This document shows positions 21,117 to 36,481 of a stretch of DNA of 64,000 nt, in pieces (the first letter of the stretch is position 1; every line of letters starts with the position of its first letter). This DNA comes from Takakia lepidozioides (Eukaryota; Streptophyta; Takakiopsida; Takakiales; Takakiaceae): assembly GCA_030704615.1 (NCBI GenBank), contig CM060731.1, positions 5,392,001-5,456,000 on the forward strand, in the 5' to 3' direction. The position numbers and the translations under genes were made by a program. The notes under the pieces are model-generated. The model was given only the letters and a program-made list of their open reading frames with translations, was not told the DNA's origin and did no database searches.

Positions 21117-21305
21117 TCACAATTCCAAGAACCTCTGGAAGAATTGTTTGGACAATCTTTCTTTCTCAGTTCCACAAGGAATTTGATTCACATCAAATTC
21201 TTTAATTCTCCAACCACCATAATCCCACCAGATGTCTGTCACATCATATGCCATCAGGCTGACAGGCATCTGGTTGTTTTTGATCAGACATTCTTCATGC
21301 TTCAT
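21117..21305 (-). pseudogene. Upstream extension of the gag-like ORF
   Basis: The minus strand encodes a stretch with MKHEECLIKNNQMPVSLMAY and DVTDIWWDYGGWRIKEF. Further weak coding pieces run down to 20760 (RASWLPTLVYVIALLSIKRV and DILWIKLIPRTAFQ). Codon-like continuity with the 20128-20754 frame suggests one longer protein broken by stops. No family recognised. Confidence 0.3.
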
Positions 21306-21339
21306 ATATGGCCTTACACTACAGCCTACAAGTCAGTTT

Positions 21340-24300
21340 CATCTAGCAGGGTCAGTTCAAGTCCAGCCTAAAGTGAGAGAGGGAGATGAACTTATGAAAC
21401 GTTGATTGCCGTAGTCTTATGGCCATAGACCCCATGCCCAGTTTGGGTGGAATGGGAAAAGTGTATTCATGAGATATTGTTTTCTGTAGCCTTGGTGGAA
21501 CGAGGGAGAGAGAGAGATGTGATAAAAAACAATGACGTATACCTATTTTTCTCGCCCTTGAAACCCGTCTACAGTTGCCACTTCCAAAGCTGCAAGCTTG
21601 TGCTTGTCTTTATCCTGACCTGCAGATGCTTGGAAAAGGTCTCACAGCAATCTGACCTGAAATGCAAGGCCAACAGACGTTATCTTGGCATGCAGGGTTC
21701 CCTTCTCCAGCATGGAAAGACTCCAGTGAAGCCCATCCAAGTTCACAACCTAAATGCACACTATAACAAGACATGCCTTTGCAACATGTAGAAATTAGAA
21801 ATAAATTTCATGGTGGTGTCTACTTGAGCAGCATATGAGCAATGACACCAATGTCACCAGAAATATCATCCTCGGAAACAACAGTTGGGCAATCCTCACC
21901 ACCTACAGCCTCCAGCCCTGCTGAAAACCTCTAAAACACTGCTGATGTACTGCAAAGTGACCACCAGCTAACTCCACCTTGGTAGTGCACTACAACATGT
22001 ATATGCATATGAATAAAAGGCTAACAAGAAATTGGCTGGCCACAAAATCTGGTTGCAGAATTACAGCACAAGTAATGCAAAAAAAAAAAATGGCTACACC
22101 TGTCTATAGTGAAGATGAGTACATACTTTCCCCTGAGGCTCCATGATCTCCATTTCCAACAATATTTCATATTAACTTGAGAAGTGAAATACAAGATTCC
22201 ATGCATCAGACAATCTGATTCAAGAGCACCTAAACATGCCACGTGATATATCATAGTAGTGCTACATTAGGAGAGACCTTAAGGTATGGTCATTTTTCAA
22301 GTAAAGACATCAAACCTGTAAGGCTTCCTTAAGATTCAGCCAAGAGTTGCCCTCTGCAGTAGTCTCCTCCTTGCCAGTACCAACACAGTTTACGAATACA
22401 AGTGGCTTCTCCATGTTGGGCCAATGTAACCTAATAAACCAAGTTGTCTTCACATTAACATCACAAACCTGCGAGCTATAACGGAACAATGCATTTGCAT
22501 ACCAGACAACATACTGAGCAGTACACCTAGTTTTCATTGCAGCTTGAGATGGATTCATCACCTTTCTTACAGAGTCTGATTTCTTTCTTCTTAAAGGAGA
22601 ATATTACCATCAGTTTACAAACTAGATTGTACTGGCTGTTGATTGCTCCTAAGCACTATGCTCCAGTAGTAACTAAAACTCTAGAACTCAGGGGGGCGTC
22701 GTTGAAAAGTACAAACCCTTTTGGTGCAAGTCTGTCAGAGGGCAAAGGATGAGACAAAAGGAGACCACCATAATTTAATGTGAGTGGCGATCAACAGAAC
22801 GGCCAGGAATCAAGCATACATAAAACTTTCAGACTTCCAGTCTTTCGGCTTACCAGTTCCTCTTTTTACAGCTGAAACATATGTGTCTAGTCTGAAACAT
22901 ATGGAGCATACCTACAATATCGAAATTTTGACCTTGACAATGTTGAGATCTTGAGGAATTCCTATTAGAAGATGAACAAAATGTGAGTCTGCCTTTATGC
23001 GGGTGCAATGATGCTTACGACACTGTGTGATTGAAAGCACCTGCGGTCAGAGATTGTAGCTGGCTTCGAAGCATGGAGATCAGACAGGGCACAGCAGGAG
23101 GGACAAACTCTTCAGTACTCTCATTGCAGACATGTCTTTCGGGAAGCAAGTCGAAGCACATAGAGAAAGCACAAGGCACTGTGTGAAAATTCATCACACA
23201 CTGGCGAGAACACAATTTTGGAGACACAGAATGAGAGGATGAAGATGCTGGGAACAGGTGGTCAATCATCTGGATGACAACAATCATCCGCTAAATGACG
23301 TCCATTCGTTTTGGAGGTACATTCAATGTTGTTTCAAATTTTAAATTTGAATGTTGACGGTCTCCAATATGTGTGTCTATGCTGTAGGACTGGTTCAAAT
23401 TTCAAATTTCAAATGTCAATGTTTAGGGTCTCCAATATGTGTGTGTAAGAGGAGCCATGTGCACACATACAGAATTGTATGATGGCAAAGTCATGATGCA
23501 ATGGATGTACTTATTGCATACATGGGGCATACATGATGGATGCGTGCAATACAGTAATACTCAATTAAATGTGTGCCAGTATTTTGGCGAGTAATGGACC
23601 CGGCGTGAGGGGGCGGCGCTTTTGCGAGAGGGGGGGGCGAGGCGGAGGGCGGCCCGCTGAGGCAGCATTCAACTCCCCGGCCTCTTTTATCACTTGCCAA
23701 TTAGTAGAGAGAGTAGAAATTGAGGGGCATGACTAAGCACTACACACCAACGGAAGCTCCGCCCACGTGGCAAGGGTTCTTTGACCAAACATTTTGTTCC
23801 CTACAAGAACATGATGTATAGTCGCACTTGAGTAGGTAGCCAAGTGGTGGGGTATTTGTTCCTTGCATGTGCATAACGTGGGTGATCATAGGTTCAATCC
23901 TTCAACATGTGCTTCAAACTGTCCATGAAAAGGAAAAGAAAAGAATAGAAGAGAGAAGAAAAAGACAAAAGGGTTTGAAGCGGGCGTCATTATGAGAGCT
24001 GCCATTAACTTCAGGGCCTCGAGTACCCGTGTATGAAGCTGTTTGCAGGAGATTGCGGCGGGCGAGAAGGATCCGTGTGAAACCAAGGCAGGATATAAGA
24101 AAGTAGTGGGGCCCCTCAACACGCAGCTCTTGCTCTCTATGAGTTACAAGCAGAGATTCGAAGCCTCATGGACAGATGCCAAAAAGAAGAAGAGAGATAC
24201 TGCCACTTCTGATCCTCGTAATGAAAGCCTGGCGTCTATATTCCTAGCTAGAATATTAACAGTTAGCTAGCTGATAGTTAGATGCAGTCAGGAACCCTGG

Positions 24301-25180
24301 ACCAGCCGGCGGCTGCAAAAAAGTGGGGCTTCAGCCGTCGCAGCCTGTACTGCAAGGGATTGTCCCGGAAAATTCTACTTTATAGTTATTTATGTAGTGA
24401 GAGAGAAGGATTACAGATCACCCACAAACTACAAAAATCATAATGTTCAACTAAGATTCCACTTCAACAGCTTTACACCGTGATCACGAGCAACGTTCAG
24501 GAAATAATCTGAGTTGAACTAGCATGTGGCCCCTCATTGCGGGCACCAACCGGCCAGCTTGGGGAGTCGATTGCTGCAAGGTCAACTACAAGGTCAATTT
24601 CGTAGGCAAATTTCCTATGGTTTCAATTATCACTCGGAAATTCTCGAAACCACTCGGGTAGCATGTAACTGGCTGCCGGTTCTCCCCCATTCACGAGACT
24701 GCATGCAGACTCCTTCTTGCTGATCACACCCACGTCTTTAAGACATGAACCACAACTTGCAATCGTGTTTTCAAATTTCCCGGGAGTTGGGATTTAAGAA
24801 ACTGGGCATAATAGAATTTACCGGAAACTAGCTTGCTGGCTCTACACTGTGTGAGACATACTCCTAGGCCTTTAAATCTGTATTTGAAACGTGCGGGTTC
24901 GCCTCTAGGCTCTAACTCGCATTTCCAAATTTCTAACCAGCTCATTTACTTGCTCGTTGCCGCCCACACTATATGCAACTTTCCTTGTGTTGCGCTGAGA
25001 TTTGTGAAATGTGCTGATTCGAACATATCATTGCGATTGATCACACTACAAAGTGACATAGGTGTATATTAAAGAATGAAGATTTTATCACGGATGCTCG
25101 AGTGAAACTGAACCTAAATCCTTCTGAAGAGATATTGTACAAATTCAAGTGCTGAAGAGTTTGTTCAGCAAAATAAACTT
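21340..25180. other. Intergenic region, no confident gene
   Basis: No recognisable protein. A minus-strand piece at 22310-22561 (VVWYANALFRYSSQVCDVNV, then LHWPNMEKPLVFVNCVGTG) ends at a CAG/GTTTGA donor-like junction and might be an exon of an unknown or dead gene (low confidence). A direct repeat with TCTCCAATATGTGTGTG lies near 23357 and 23429. The stretch 23590-23690 is unusually GC-rich (GGGGGGGCGAGGCGG). One SINE head is listed separately. Confidence 0.4.
23826..23915 (+). mobile_element. tRNA-derived SINE head
   Basis: TAGGTAGCCAAGTGGTGGGG resembles a Pol III A box region, and GGTTCAATCC at 23891-23900 is a near-perfect B box, about 55 bp apart. There is no cloverleaf with a full acceptor stem, so this is not a tRNA gene. 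Followed by an A/G-rich tail (AAAAGGAAAAGAAAAGAATA) at about 23930. Confidence 0.55.
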
Positions 25181-25188
25181 GAGTTCGA

Positions 25189-25412
25189 AAATTATGTACA
25201 TGTAGAGAATTCCAAAAAGGCCTTGATGTGAAATGCATCGCAATTCACTTGATCACCCCCTAAAAGTGCGCAATTCAATTGAACTAACCCTAATTTGCAA
25301 TTCAATTGAATTGCAGTCAACAACTCAATTGAATTGTCAACTCGCAATTCAATTGAATTGCTGACTACAATTCAATTGAATTGTAATCCATGATTTTTTA
25401 ACTTATTTCTGT

Positions 25413-25449
<37 letters not shown>

Positions 25450-26405
25450 TTAAATTATACATATATACATACACAGGTATAAGCTAAAAATACATGTTGC
25501 GCGTCTATTCTTGCTGTCCGTCAATCCTTTGCCCGTGGTAAGGCTTGAGCCCAAGATAAGCCTAAGGGAGAGCGAGAGAGGGAGAGAGAGAGAGGTTATC
25601 TATTAAACGGGGCCAGACTCGGTCAAGAGGGGATGAGCACTTGTAAAAGCGGGATTGTCTCTCTTTGTGGATGTTGGTGCCAATATATGGCTATGTACAT
25701 ATACCAAACATGATACCAATGTAAGAGTATCAACGTGTAAGAGTTTGATAAATTAAACTTATATAGAACACACATTCCAACTTCAACATGATACCTTTGT
25801 AAGGGTATCGAAAATTTTGATAATTCTCAAGATGAACATATTTTTTGTTTTCTTTGTACTCGGCCAGATACTAGTGTTTGGGGACTACATGGTGATGCAA
25901 GGGAAGCCTTTCATCAATTGTCAGGTTTGATTTTGTCTGTTTTTTTCGGAGCCAGCCATGTTTCTTTTGCCAGTGAATCACAGGAAGCTGCTGATTTATC
26001 TCTGGCTCTCCCTTTCTCGCTGAACCTGAGGGTGGTTTCTCAACTCCACAATTTCCTCAAGGGCACAAGAAAGAGGGCCAGCAAGAATAGACGGGCAACA
26101 TGTATTTTTAGCTTATACTCTTATATGTGTATAAATATAATTTGAATATATACATGTACATATATATTATATATTATATACAAAAATAAGTTAAAAATTA
26201 TAGATTACAATTCAATTGAATTGCCAACTAGCGATTCAATTGAATTGCGAGTTGAGTGTGCCGACAATTGAATTGAATTGCAAATTAGGGTTAGTTCAAT
26301 TGAATTGCCCTTGCAATTCAATTGAATTGCGCACTTTTAGGGGGTGATAAAGTGAATTGCCATGCATTTCACATCAAGGCCTTTTTGGAATTCCCTATAC
26401 ATGCT
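25189..26405. mobile_element. Nonautonomous element with ~330 bp inverted repeats
   Basis: The left arm (about 25200-25525) and right arm (about 26075-26400) are reverse complements: both hold GAATTCCAAAAAGGCCTTGA, then CACCCCCTAAAAGTGCGCAA, several copies of the palindrome CAATTCAATTGAATTG, an AT-rich stretch, and CAAGAATAGACG...ACATG at the inner side. The ~550 bp centre has no transposase. A long-TIR MITE or foldback element. The target duplication could not be fixed. Confidence 0.7.
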
Positions 26406-26447
26406 CTTTAACTCCAGAAGTTGCATCCACGTAGTCAAGCTATGAAT

Positions 26448-30501
<4,054 letters not shown>

Positions 30502-30600
30502 TCAGGTATGTGGCCCTACTGGAGCGATGACTGACCCCAGAAACACAGTCCACCATCACCCACACATGCCAATAGTGAGAGATACAAGAGAAGCTGCAGC

Positions 30601-30610
30601 CTTATATATA
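30601..30610 (-). promoter_or_regulatory. TATA box of the carboxypeptidase gene
   Basis: Minus-strand TATATATAAG lies about 118 bp upstream of the ATG at 30483, giving a likely transcript start near 30575 and a 5' leader of about 90 bases. No competing upstream ATG in frame was noted. Confidence 0.6.
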
Positions 30611-30619
30611 GTTACCTAA

Positions 30620-31495
30620 GGAATCCTGGATCCATTCTCTGGCTGCAGCTGACTCTGAACTCGGTCTGGGTCAGATCTGAACGTTCGGTCAACCTAAGGT
30701 CGTGACTGGTGACATAAATATCGGTCAGACGTCGGCACCCAGATCGCCACCTTTTAAACCACCCCTAATTCTATTTAGGGTCCTGCTAACCATGACCAGG
30801 ACCCACACTCCATCTGTGGGGCCCACTACCTATCCACACTTGTAACTTCACTGGCAGTTAAAGAAACTTTATCCTTTACCAATCTACACCTGTAACTATC
30901 TCAGTATTTACTTATGTGAACTTTCACTCAAGCTCTTTCCAGTTTATAGACATGGGTGTTTTCCCTCTTCAAAAAAGAAGCTCCCGGGTGTTTCCCTTTA
31001 AGAAAGAAAGAAAAAAGAAAGAAAAAAGAAAAACGAAAAATAGAACTTGCCAACCTTTCTTAGGTTAGAGTTCATGTCTTGACAACTGGATTTACTGACA
31101 CACCCTTCAAAAAAGAAAATAAACGAAAATAAAAATAAAACTTGCCAACATTTCTTAGGTTAGAGTTTTTTCTTAAAAAAAAACACTAACAGGGGGTTAG
31201 AGTTCATGTCTTGACAATTTTTTTCAATTAGTAAATAAAGATAAATATGTAGCTCTAGAAATTGAAAATCCAGGGCATATGTTGAGAAACTTAAATTTTG
31301 GCTTTGAAGAGCCGGAAAAAAAGCTTCTGTTTCTTGAATAGCTGGTACGCTTATGTTACGGGGAAGTTTCCCTCGGTGAGCCTTTACGGCCTCTAGCTGG
31401 TTATTTTTTCCACCTTTTGTGACACTTTTTATTTTTAATTTGATTAAAAGGGCCCTGTTCCCCTTTCTCTATATTACCAAAAAAACAAAAAGAGC
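30620..31495. other. Upstream spacer, A-rich, no gene
   Basis: Carboxypeptidase promoter side. It contains interrupted purine runs (AAGAAAGAAAGAAAAAAGAA at about 31000) and a direct repeat with CTTAGGTTAGAGTTCATGTC and CTTAGGTTAGAGTTTTTTCT near 31060 and 31153, plus a third short copy near 31195. No coding region seen. Confidence 0.5.
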
Positions 31496-31499
31496 CAAC

Positions 31500-31650
31500 A
31501 GTCAGTAGCTCAGCTGGATAGTGCACTGAGTGCCACCCAGATGACTCTGGGGTCACACATGACGGGTGTGGTATATTCTTCTCCCCCTTCCCTGGGCGGT
31601 GTCCCATTGGGACGCCCTCCTGGCTCTTGAACTTTATATAAAGGACAAAA
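31500..31650 (+). mobile_element. tRNA-derived SINE
   Basis: GTAGCTCAGCTGGATAGTGC (31505-31524) matches a tRNA D-arm/A box; a degenerate B box (GGGGTCACACATGAC) lies about 35 bp on. A non-tRNA body with GGGCGGTGTCCCATTGGGAC follows. The acceptor stem is not conserved. No obvious poly(A) tail. Confidence 0.6.
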
Positions 31651-31879
31651 ACGTCCAGGCATAGACAAAGAGGAAAAAATAACCTCTGGAGGGTGCCATG
31701 AAGGCTATTTCAGGAGGTGACGTTACTGTGAAAAAGGGGAAACCTGGGACTCGCGGCTGCCCACAATTCAGGCCCTTGAGGTGGGGGAGGAAATTAACCC
31801 CTTTTCATTTATGGGCCACGAGACATACAGGACGAATAATGCCCAGGCAGACCCAACGAACAATCCACACACATAGCAG

Positions 31880-31945
31880 GGCAGCTGGTTTGACCCCAAA
31901 ACCACCAGGGTGACTCACAGTGCACTTACTAGCTGAGCTACACTC
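31880..31945 (-). mobile_element. tRNA-derived SINE head, minus strand
   Basis: On the minus strand TGTAGCTCAGCTAGTAAGTG (A box) is followed by GGGGTCAAACCAGC (B box). It is the same type as the 31500 copy but inverted, so two related SINEs face each other about 300 bp apart. Confidence 0.55.
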
Positions 31946-31964
31946 AGATGTCCATGTTGTTCCA

Positions 31965-32175
31965 AGTTGTAGCCCAATTGTAAGAAACATACCACCTTAC
32001 AACCGGTGGTTGTGGGTTCAATCCATGGGTTGGTGTCACGAAGGTGTCCACCTTCATGCAGTAGCCCTTGGGGGTCAAGAGACACCATAATTTACACTGC
32101 CTTCGGGAGCGTCATATGTAATAGTAAATACCAGCCCAAGCAAAGGGGGCTTGAGGGGGAAAATAAACCCCCTTT
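31965..32175 (+). mobile_element. tRNA-derived SINE
   Basis: TGTAGCCCAATTGTAAGAAA as A-box region and GTGGGTTCAATCCATG (32012-32027) as B box. The body holds GGTGTCACGAAGGTGTCCAC and ends near a CCCCCTTT element. Similar in layout to the 32225 copy. Confidence 0.55.
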
Positions 32176-32224
32176 CTGAGCCAGGGAGGCATTACACTGT
32201 AGGTAGACTGTGTATTAGCAAGCA

Positions 32225-32345
32225 CTAGGTAGTGTGGTAGTTGGGCATATTGAATGGTATCAGCGAGGTCGTAGGTTCAACTCTGGATGGTACTACATGT
32301 GCATTAATGATGGAAAAATGGGTGTTTTTCCCAAAAAAAATTCTA
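32225..32345 (+). mobile_element. tRNA-derived SINE head
   Basis: TAGGTAGTGTGGTAGTTGGG (A box) and GTAGGTTCAACTCTGG (B box) about 45 bp apart, followed by an A/T-rich tail with CCCAAAAAAAATTC. The second member of a local SINE cluster in plus orientation. Confidence 0.5.
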
Positions 32346-32386
32346 GTCCCCAAGGTGAGGCGTGACCCCACCGTGCACGCACGGAC

Positions 32387-33280
32387 CAGTGTTGGGCGGT
32401 TCTTGCATTTGTGAAGGAACCTTCGGTTCCGGTTCCAAAATTATTTCAAGAGACGGTTCCGGATCCGGTTCCGGTTTTTTTTTATTGAGCCAGTTCCGGT
32501 CCGGTTCCGGATCCAACTTTTAAACATGGGGGCGGTTCCGGTTACCGGTTAGTTGCTGATAAAAACCATGGGTTCCGGTTCTATTTTAAAAATATATTTG
32601 TTTAATTTAATTAGATTTAAAATATTTTATCAGTCCGGTAGATTAAATAGCAGTGTATTCACATATTTGAACTAAAATCCAACGATTTTGTTAGTTTTCA
32701 CTAACACAAAAAAACAAACAAAAATACTCTAAATAAACTGGTAGAAGAAAATGGGTAAAATTTTATGGGTTGAAAGTACTATTCAGCTACCTGGCAAGTA
32801 TTGGCATCTTCAAACATTTTATTAATGAACTTAGCCAGGATATCATGGAGCTGGAGATTGAACCCAAGATCTCATGGCGCTGAAGCATTGAACATAGAAT
32901 CTCATGGCCTTCAAGCATTGAACCCAGGATCTCAGGAGCTTAAGAGCATTAAATAAGTTTTTCCCTTGGGCCCACCAGCCCCACCAAGGGGTCAAGAACC
33001 AAGAACCGGACTTAGAAGCACTTTGGTAGGTACTAGAGACATTTAGGGCTACAGCCCACGGGTGGACCGGAACCGGAACCGGAACAGGAACCGCTTTGGA
33101 GCTGGAACCGCCGGTTCCCACACATGTGGTCGTAGCTGGAACCGCCGGTTCCGGTTCCCACACAATCCCCAATATGCGGTTCCGGTTCCGGTTCTGCACA
33201 GGCGGGTCCGGTTCCGGTCCGGTTCCACATAACCGGAACCGGCGGTTACCCGGGCCCAGGCGGGTAACCGCCCAACACTG
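32387..33280. mobile_element. hAT-like nonautonomous transposon rich in CCGGTTCC
   Basis: The left end CAGTGTTGGGCGGTT (32387-32401) mirrors the right end AACCGCCCAACACTG (33266-33280), a 15 bp perfect terminal inverted repeat beginning CAGTGTTGG, as in hAT elements. The flanking 8-mers GCACGGAC and ACCCGGAC match at 6 of 8, a worn 8 bp target duplication. Both ends carry many GGTTCCGG/CCGGAACC units in opposite orientation. The 894 bp interior has no transposase; only Glu/Pro- and Arg/Asn-rich frames arise from the repeat. Confidence 0.75.
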
Positions 33281-33312
33281 ACCCGGACCCTACAATTGGA
33301 CCCGCACGTGAC

Positions 33313-33626
33313 CCATAGCGGGGCCCATCAGTGCATTAAAGACCCAATTAATCTAAAATGATATATATATATATATATAATGGATCCAAAGCATGATATT
33401 AGTTTATTAACTTAGAGCATGATCAAGAGGAGTAGGACCCGGACCCGAGTGGACCCGGACCCGCGAATGGACTCGTGTGGAGGTAGGGGACCCTCAGCGA
33501 CCTTGCACGTATCCCAATACTAGCAGGGCCCACCAGCGCATTAAAGACCCAATTAGTCTAAAATTATCATATATATATATATATATATATATAATGGATC
33601 CAAAGCATGATATTAGTTTGTGAACT
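33313..33626 (+). repeat. Direct duplication of ~100 bp around an (AT)n tract
   Basis: The block 33313-33413 recurs at 33523-33626: GGGCCCA, then GCATTAAAGACCCAATTA, an AT microsatellite (33361-33380; 33566-33594), and ATGGATCCAAAGCATGATAT. The 110 bp spacer repeats GGACCCGGACCC. A local tandem duplication of about 210 bp. Confidence 0.7.
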
Positions 33627-35690
33627 TTAATAATACCCCCGCAATTGGTCCCAAACGTCCAATCATCTCATGTGTTGTTGGTACTGCTTCACAATGGGGA
33701 AGTGGGTATGAGTCGGCGTGCATCACGGTGCCATTGCTCAACAAACAGTACAAATTCACGAGTTTGGAATCAACTAAATCAATGCTGCAACTTTGTTAGA
33801 AATATGCTTTCAGTATTGCAATCTACCTCTCTTCCCCGCCTATACTCAGATCTAGACAAAAAAGATAGTCAATTCGAGAAGTCCTTGCAAATGTGCTACG
33901 AGTTTACCGTTTCTTAAATTCATAGTACTGAGATCCTCCAAGTAATTATGCGGGGTTGTCCTTGAAGATAAAGATTTTGTTGTTTTTCTAAGATATCATG
34001 TACATAATCTTAGTATTTGGTTTGCGAATATGATTGAAGAGTTTGCAACGTAGATGGGTTGGTATGGGATATGAGCATTAACCCTACGTAAAACCCGTGC
34101 AGATCTGTGGGTAGGGTTATGATACTTAATATCTCGGACCACGACAAATAACACCTAGCTCGTCTTCAAGCATAACACCCGCGTGACCTAACATCGACCG
34201 GTGAGCTAACAACGTATCCACTGCTCACACCCGGTGGTTAGGGTTGTGATGTTAGCATCTAAGCACCTTAACACAAACATCATTCACACCTCGTGGTTAT
34301 TTGTTACCTCTATTTTCTGTTATCTTTTTTCCGGTGGTCCTGCTTGCCTCGGCGTTTGTCATATTTGTGATTAGTTAGAAATAGTTATTTCTAATTAATT
34401 AGGACATTATATATTTATATTTGTATTTTGTTGGCATTGGGACTTCATTTGGTTTTATGTGCCAAGTGAGGTGACGAACCTCACTTGGGACGTGAGGAGG
34501 TTATCTCCACGTGAGACGTAGGCAGGCTCGTCTTCTTCTAGTCGAGCCTCCCGAGGCCTCTCTCGCCGCCATAGCTAGAGTGGGTGAGGTCTGTATGGTG
34601 GAGTCCTTTAGCAAAGGTACCATTGGCTTGACTTATATAACGTGATAAAGTGGTTTCTCCTCTTTTCACCATTTCCGTATCACTAGAAGAAGACCTGCTT
34701 ACATCTATGAGTGCAAGGTATTAGCATAGTTAGCACTTGTGTATGGAAGAGAGCTTGGTAGATAGCTCTTAAGTTACAAGGTGTTGTAGGGTTTGCAAGA
34801 TGAAAGCCTTGTGGTGTTTATGTACAAGAGGAGGTCTTCAAGGAGAGCCCATTGAGAAGTTTGAGAGCTTGTGAAGAAGCTCTTGTTCTGCAAGTGTTGC
34901 AGGGTTTGAGGAGTTCAAGAAGAGCTCGGGTGTTAAGGGAGCAAGTGGTGCATGTGTAGAGCATGGTTTCAGCTTGTGGGAGTTTTCAACTTCAAGTTTA
35001 TGAGAGCTATGAGTAAAGGTAGACATCTGATTTCTCTTTGAGGCAGAATAGTGTATTTGTAGAGCATGCTTTGAGTTGGGGTTTCAATCCCAAGCTTGGA
35101 AAGAGCATGTCTATGGAAGTGACAAGTGCATGGCTGGATTAGGAGCTCTAAGAGGTGCACTATGGCCATGGAATGAAGCACTGTGATTGCATGCGATGGC
35201 TAGAAGAGGGTATGTCATAGAAAACTCAATAGCTTGTTCTATGCTTGTTTCAATAAGTTCTATAGAGAAACAGCGCTTGTTGTGTGGCAAATAGCTTGCT
35301 CAGGAAATGGTGCTCCTAGGCAGAGAAGAATGAAGTTTTGCTGCGGGAAACATTTTTCGTCAAGTCCAGGGGGTGCAGACACACCTGCGCGAATTAGAGG
35401 TGACGGCTACGGGGGTGGCGGGGAAGGAAACTGTACCCGACGCCTGGGATGGATGTAAACTCGTCAGGGGATTAGAGGCACTCTTGGTGGTCTATTGATG
35501 CTCAAGAAACCAAGAACAGCACCTCTGGTTGCTCCATAGAAGCCATAGCTCGTTGCAGCAATCGCAGAGGCAAAGCGGCGCAAACCCTAGCTAGGGAACG
35601 CGTGGGAACGAATGGGAACGCGTGGGAATATTGCCCCAGAGTTGGGAGCACCACCATTGTCCCATCGGATGAACTATTGAGCCAGTGGAT
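33627..35690. other. No gene; possible LTR/leader remnant at 34380-35200
   Basis: No protein recognised. The interval 34440-34800 looks promoter-like: CTTATATAACG TATA-type box near 34633, then a G-rich transcribed-looking leader with loosely repeated GTAGAGCATG phrases (34955, 35058). This would suit the LTR and leader of a retroelement, but no matching second LTR was found. From about 34100 to 34290 there are repeated AACACC/TAACA phrases with no coding potential. Confidence 0.35.
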
Positions 35691-36150
35691 GAAAATTGGC
35701 GCTCCTGGATGAAAATCGGTTGCAGTGGATGAAACTGCGCCAGCGGATGAAATCGTGTCAGCGGATAAACTATCGCGCTATCGGATGAAAAATCACGGCG
35801 ACGGATGAAACTGCGTCAGCGGATGAAATCTCGTCAACGGATGAACTATCGCGCTATCGGATGAAAAATCGCGGTGACGGATGAAACTGCATCAGCGGAT
35901 GAACTATCGCGTTATCGGATGAAAAATCGATGCGACGGTTGAAACTGCGCCAGCGAATGAAATCTCGTCAGCAGATGAACTATCGCACTATCAAATGAAG
36001 AATCGCGGCGACGGATGAAAAATTGCGGCGACGGATGAAATATCGCACCAACGGATGAACTATCGCGGCGGATGAAATATCGGACCCGTGGATGAGAAAT
36101 TGCTGTTTTGGATGAGATTTGGTCAGTGACGGATGAAAAATCGACTGACT
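35690..36150 (+). repeat. Minisatellite built on GGATGAAA/TCGC units
   Basis: More than twenty units of about 15-20 bp with core GCGGATGAAA or CGGATGAACTATCGC are grouped into a higher-order repeat of about 75 bp (e.g. ACTGCGTCAGCGGATGAAAT, CTCGTCAACGGATGAAC). Units diverge toward both ends. It abuts the next tandem array and the gag remnant of copy 2. Confidence 0.8.
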
Positions 36151-36159
36151 GTGGATACT

Positions 36160-36480
36160 TTTGGAGCCTTATGGGGGCTTGTTTGAGGATTATTTGGGGT
36201 CTATTTAGGCCAATATCTAGCAGACATTGGGACCCGTTTGAGGACTATTTGGGGTCTATTAGAGCCAATATCTTGTAGGCTTGTGGAGCTTGCTTGGGGC
36301 TATTTGAAGAACTATTTGGGGTCCTTTGAGGCCAATGTTTTGCAGGCCTGTGGAGCCTTGTGAGGGCTGGTTGAAGGACGATTGGAGGTCTTTGGAGGCC
36401 AATACTTGGCAGATTTGAGGAGCTTCTTAAGGGCTGTTGGGGGACTGTTGGAGGTCCTTGGAGGCCAATTCTCGTATGGG
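36160..36480 (+). repeat. Tandem repeat of ~60 bp units
   Basis: Five units share TTTGGGGTC...GAGGCCAATA.TTGGCAGG and a GGAGCTTG.TTGAGGG phrase, starting near 36185, 36243, 36303, 36365 and 36428. The last unit runs straight into the gag frame, so the 5' part of copy 2 has been replaced by, or originally contained, this array. Confidence 0.75.
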
Positions 36481-36481
36481 A

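Noticed and set aside
31500-31575. Functional tRNA genes at the A/B-box sites
   Set aside because: No complete cloverleaf or acceptor stem pairing at any of the seven sites; each continues into a non-tRNA body, as SINEs do.
32843-33281. Arg/Asn- and Pro/Val-rich frames at 32.8-33.3 kb as coding
   Set aside because: Product of the CCGGAACC repeat inside a nonautonomous transposon.
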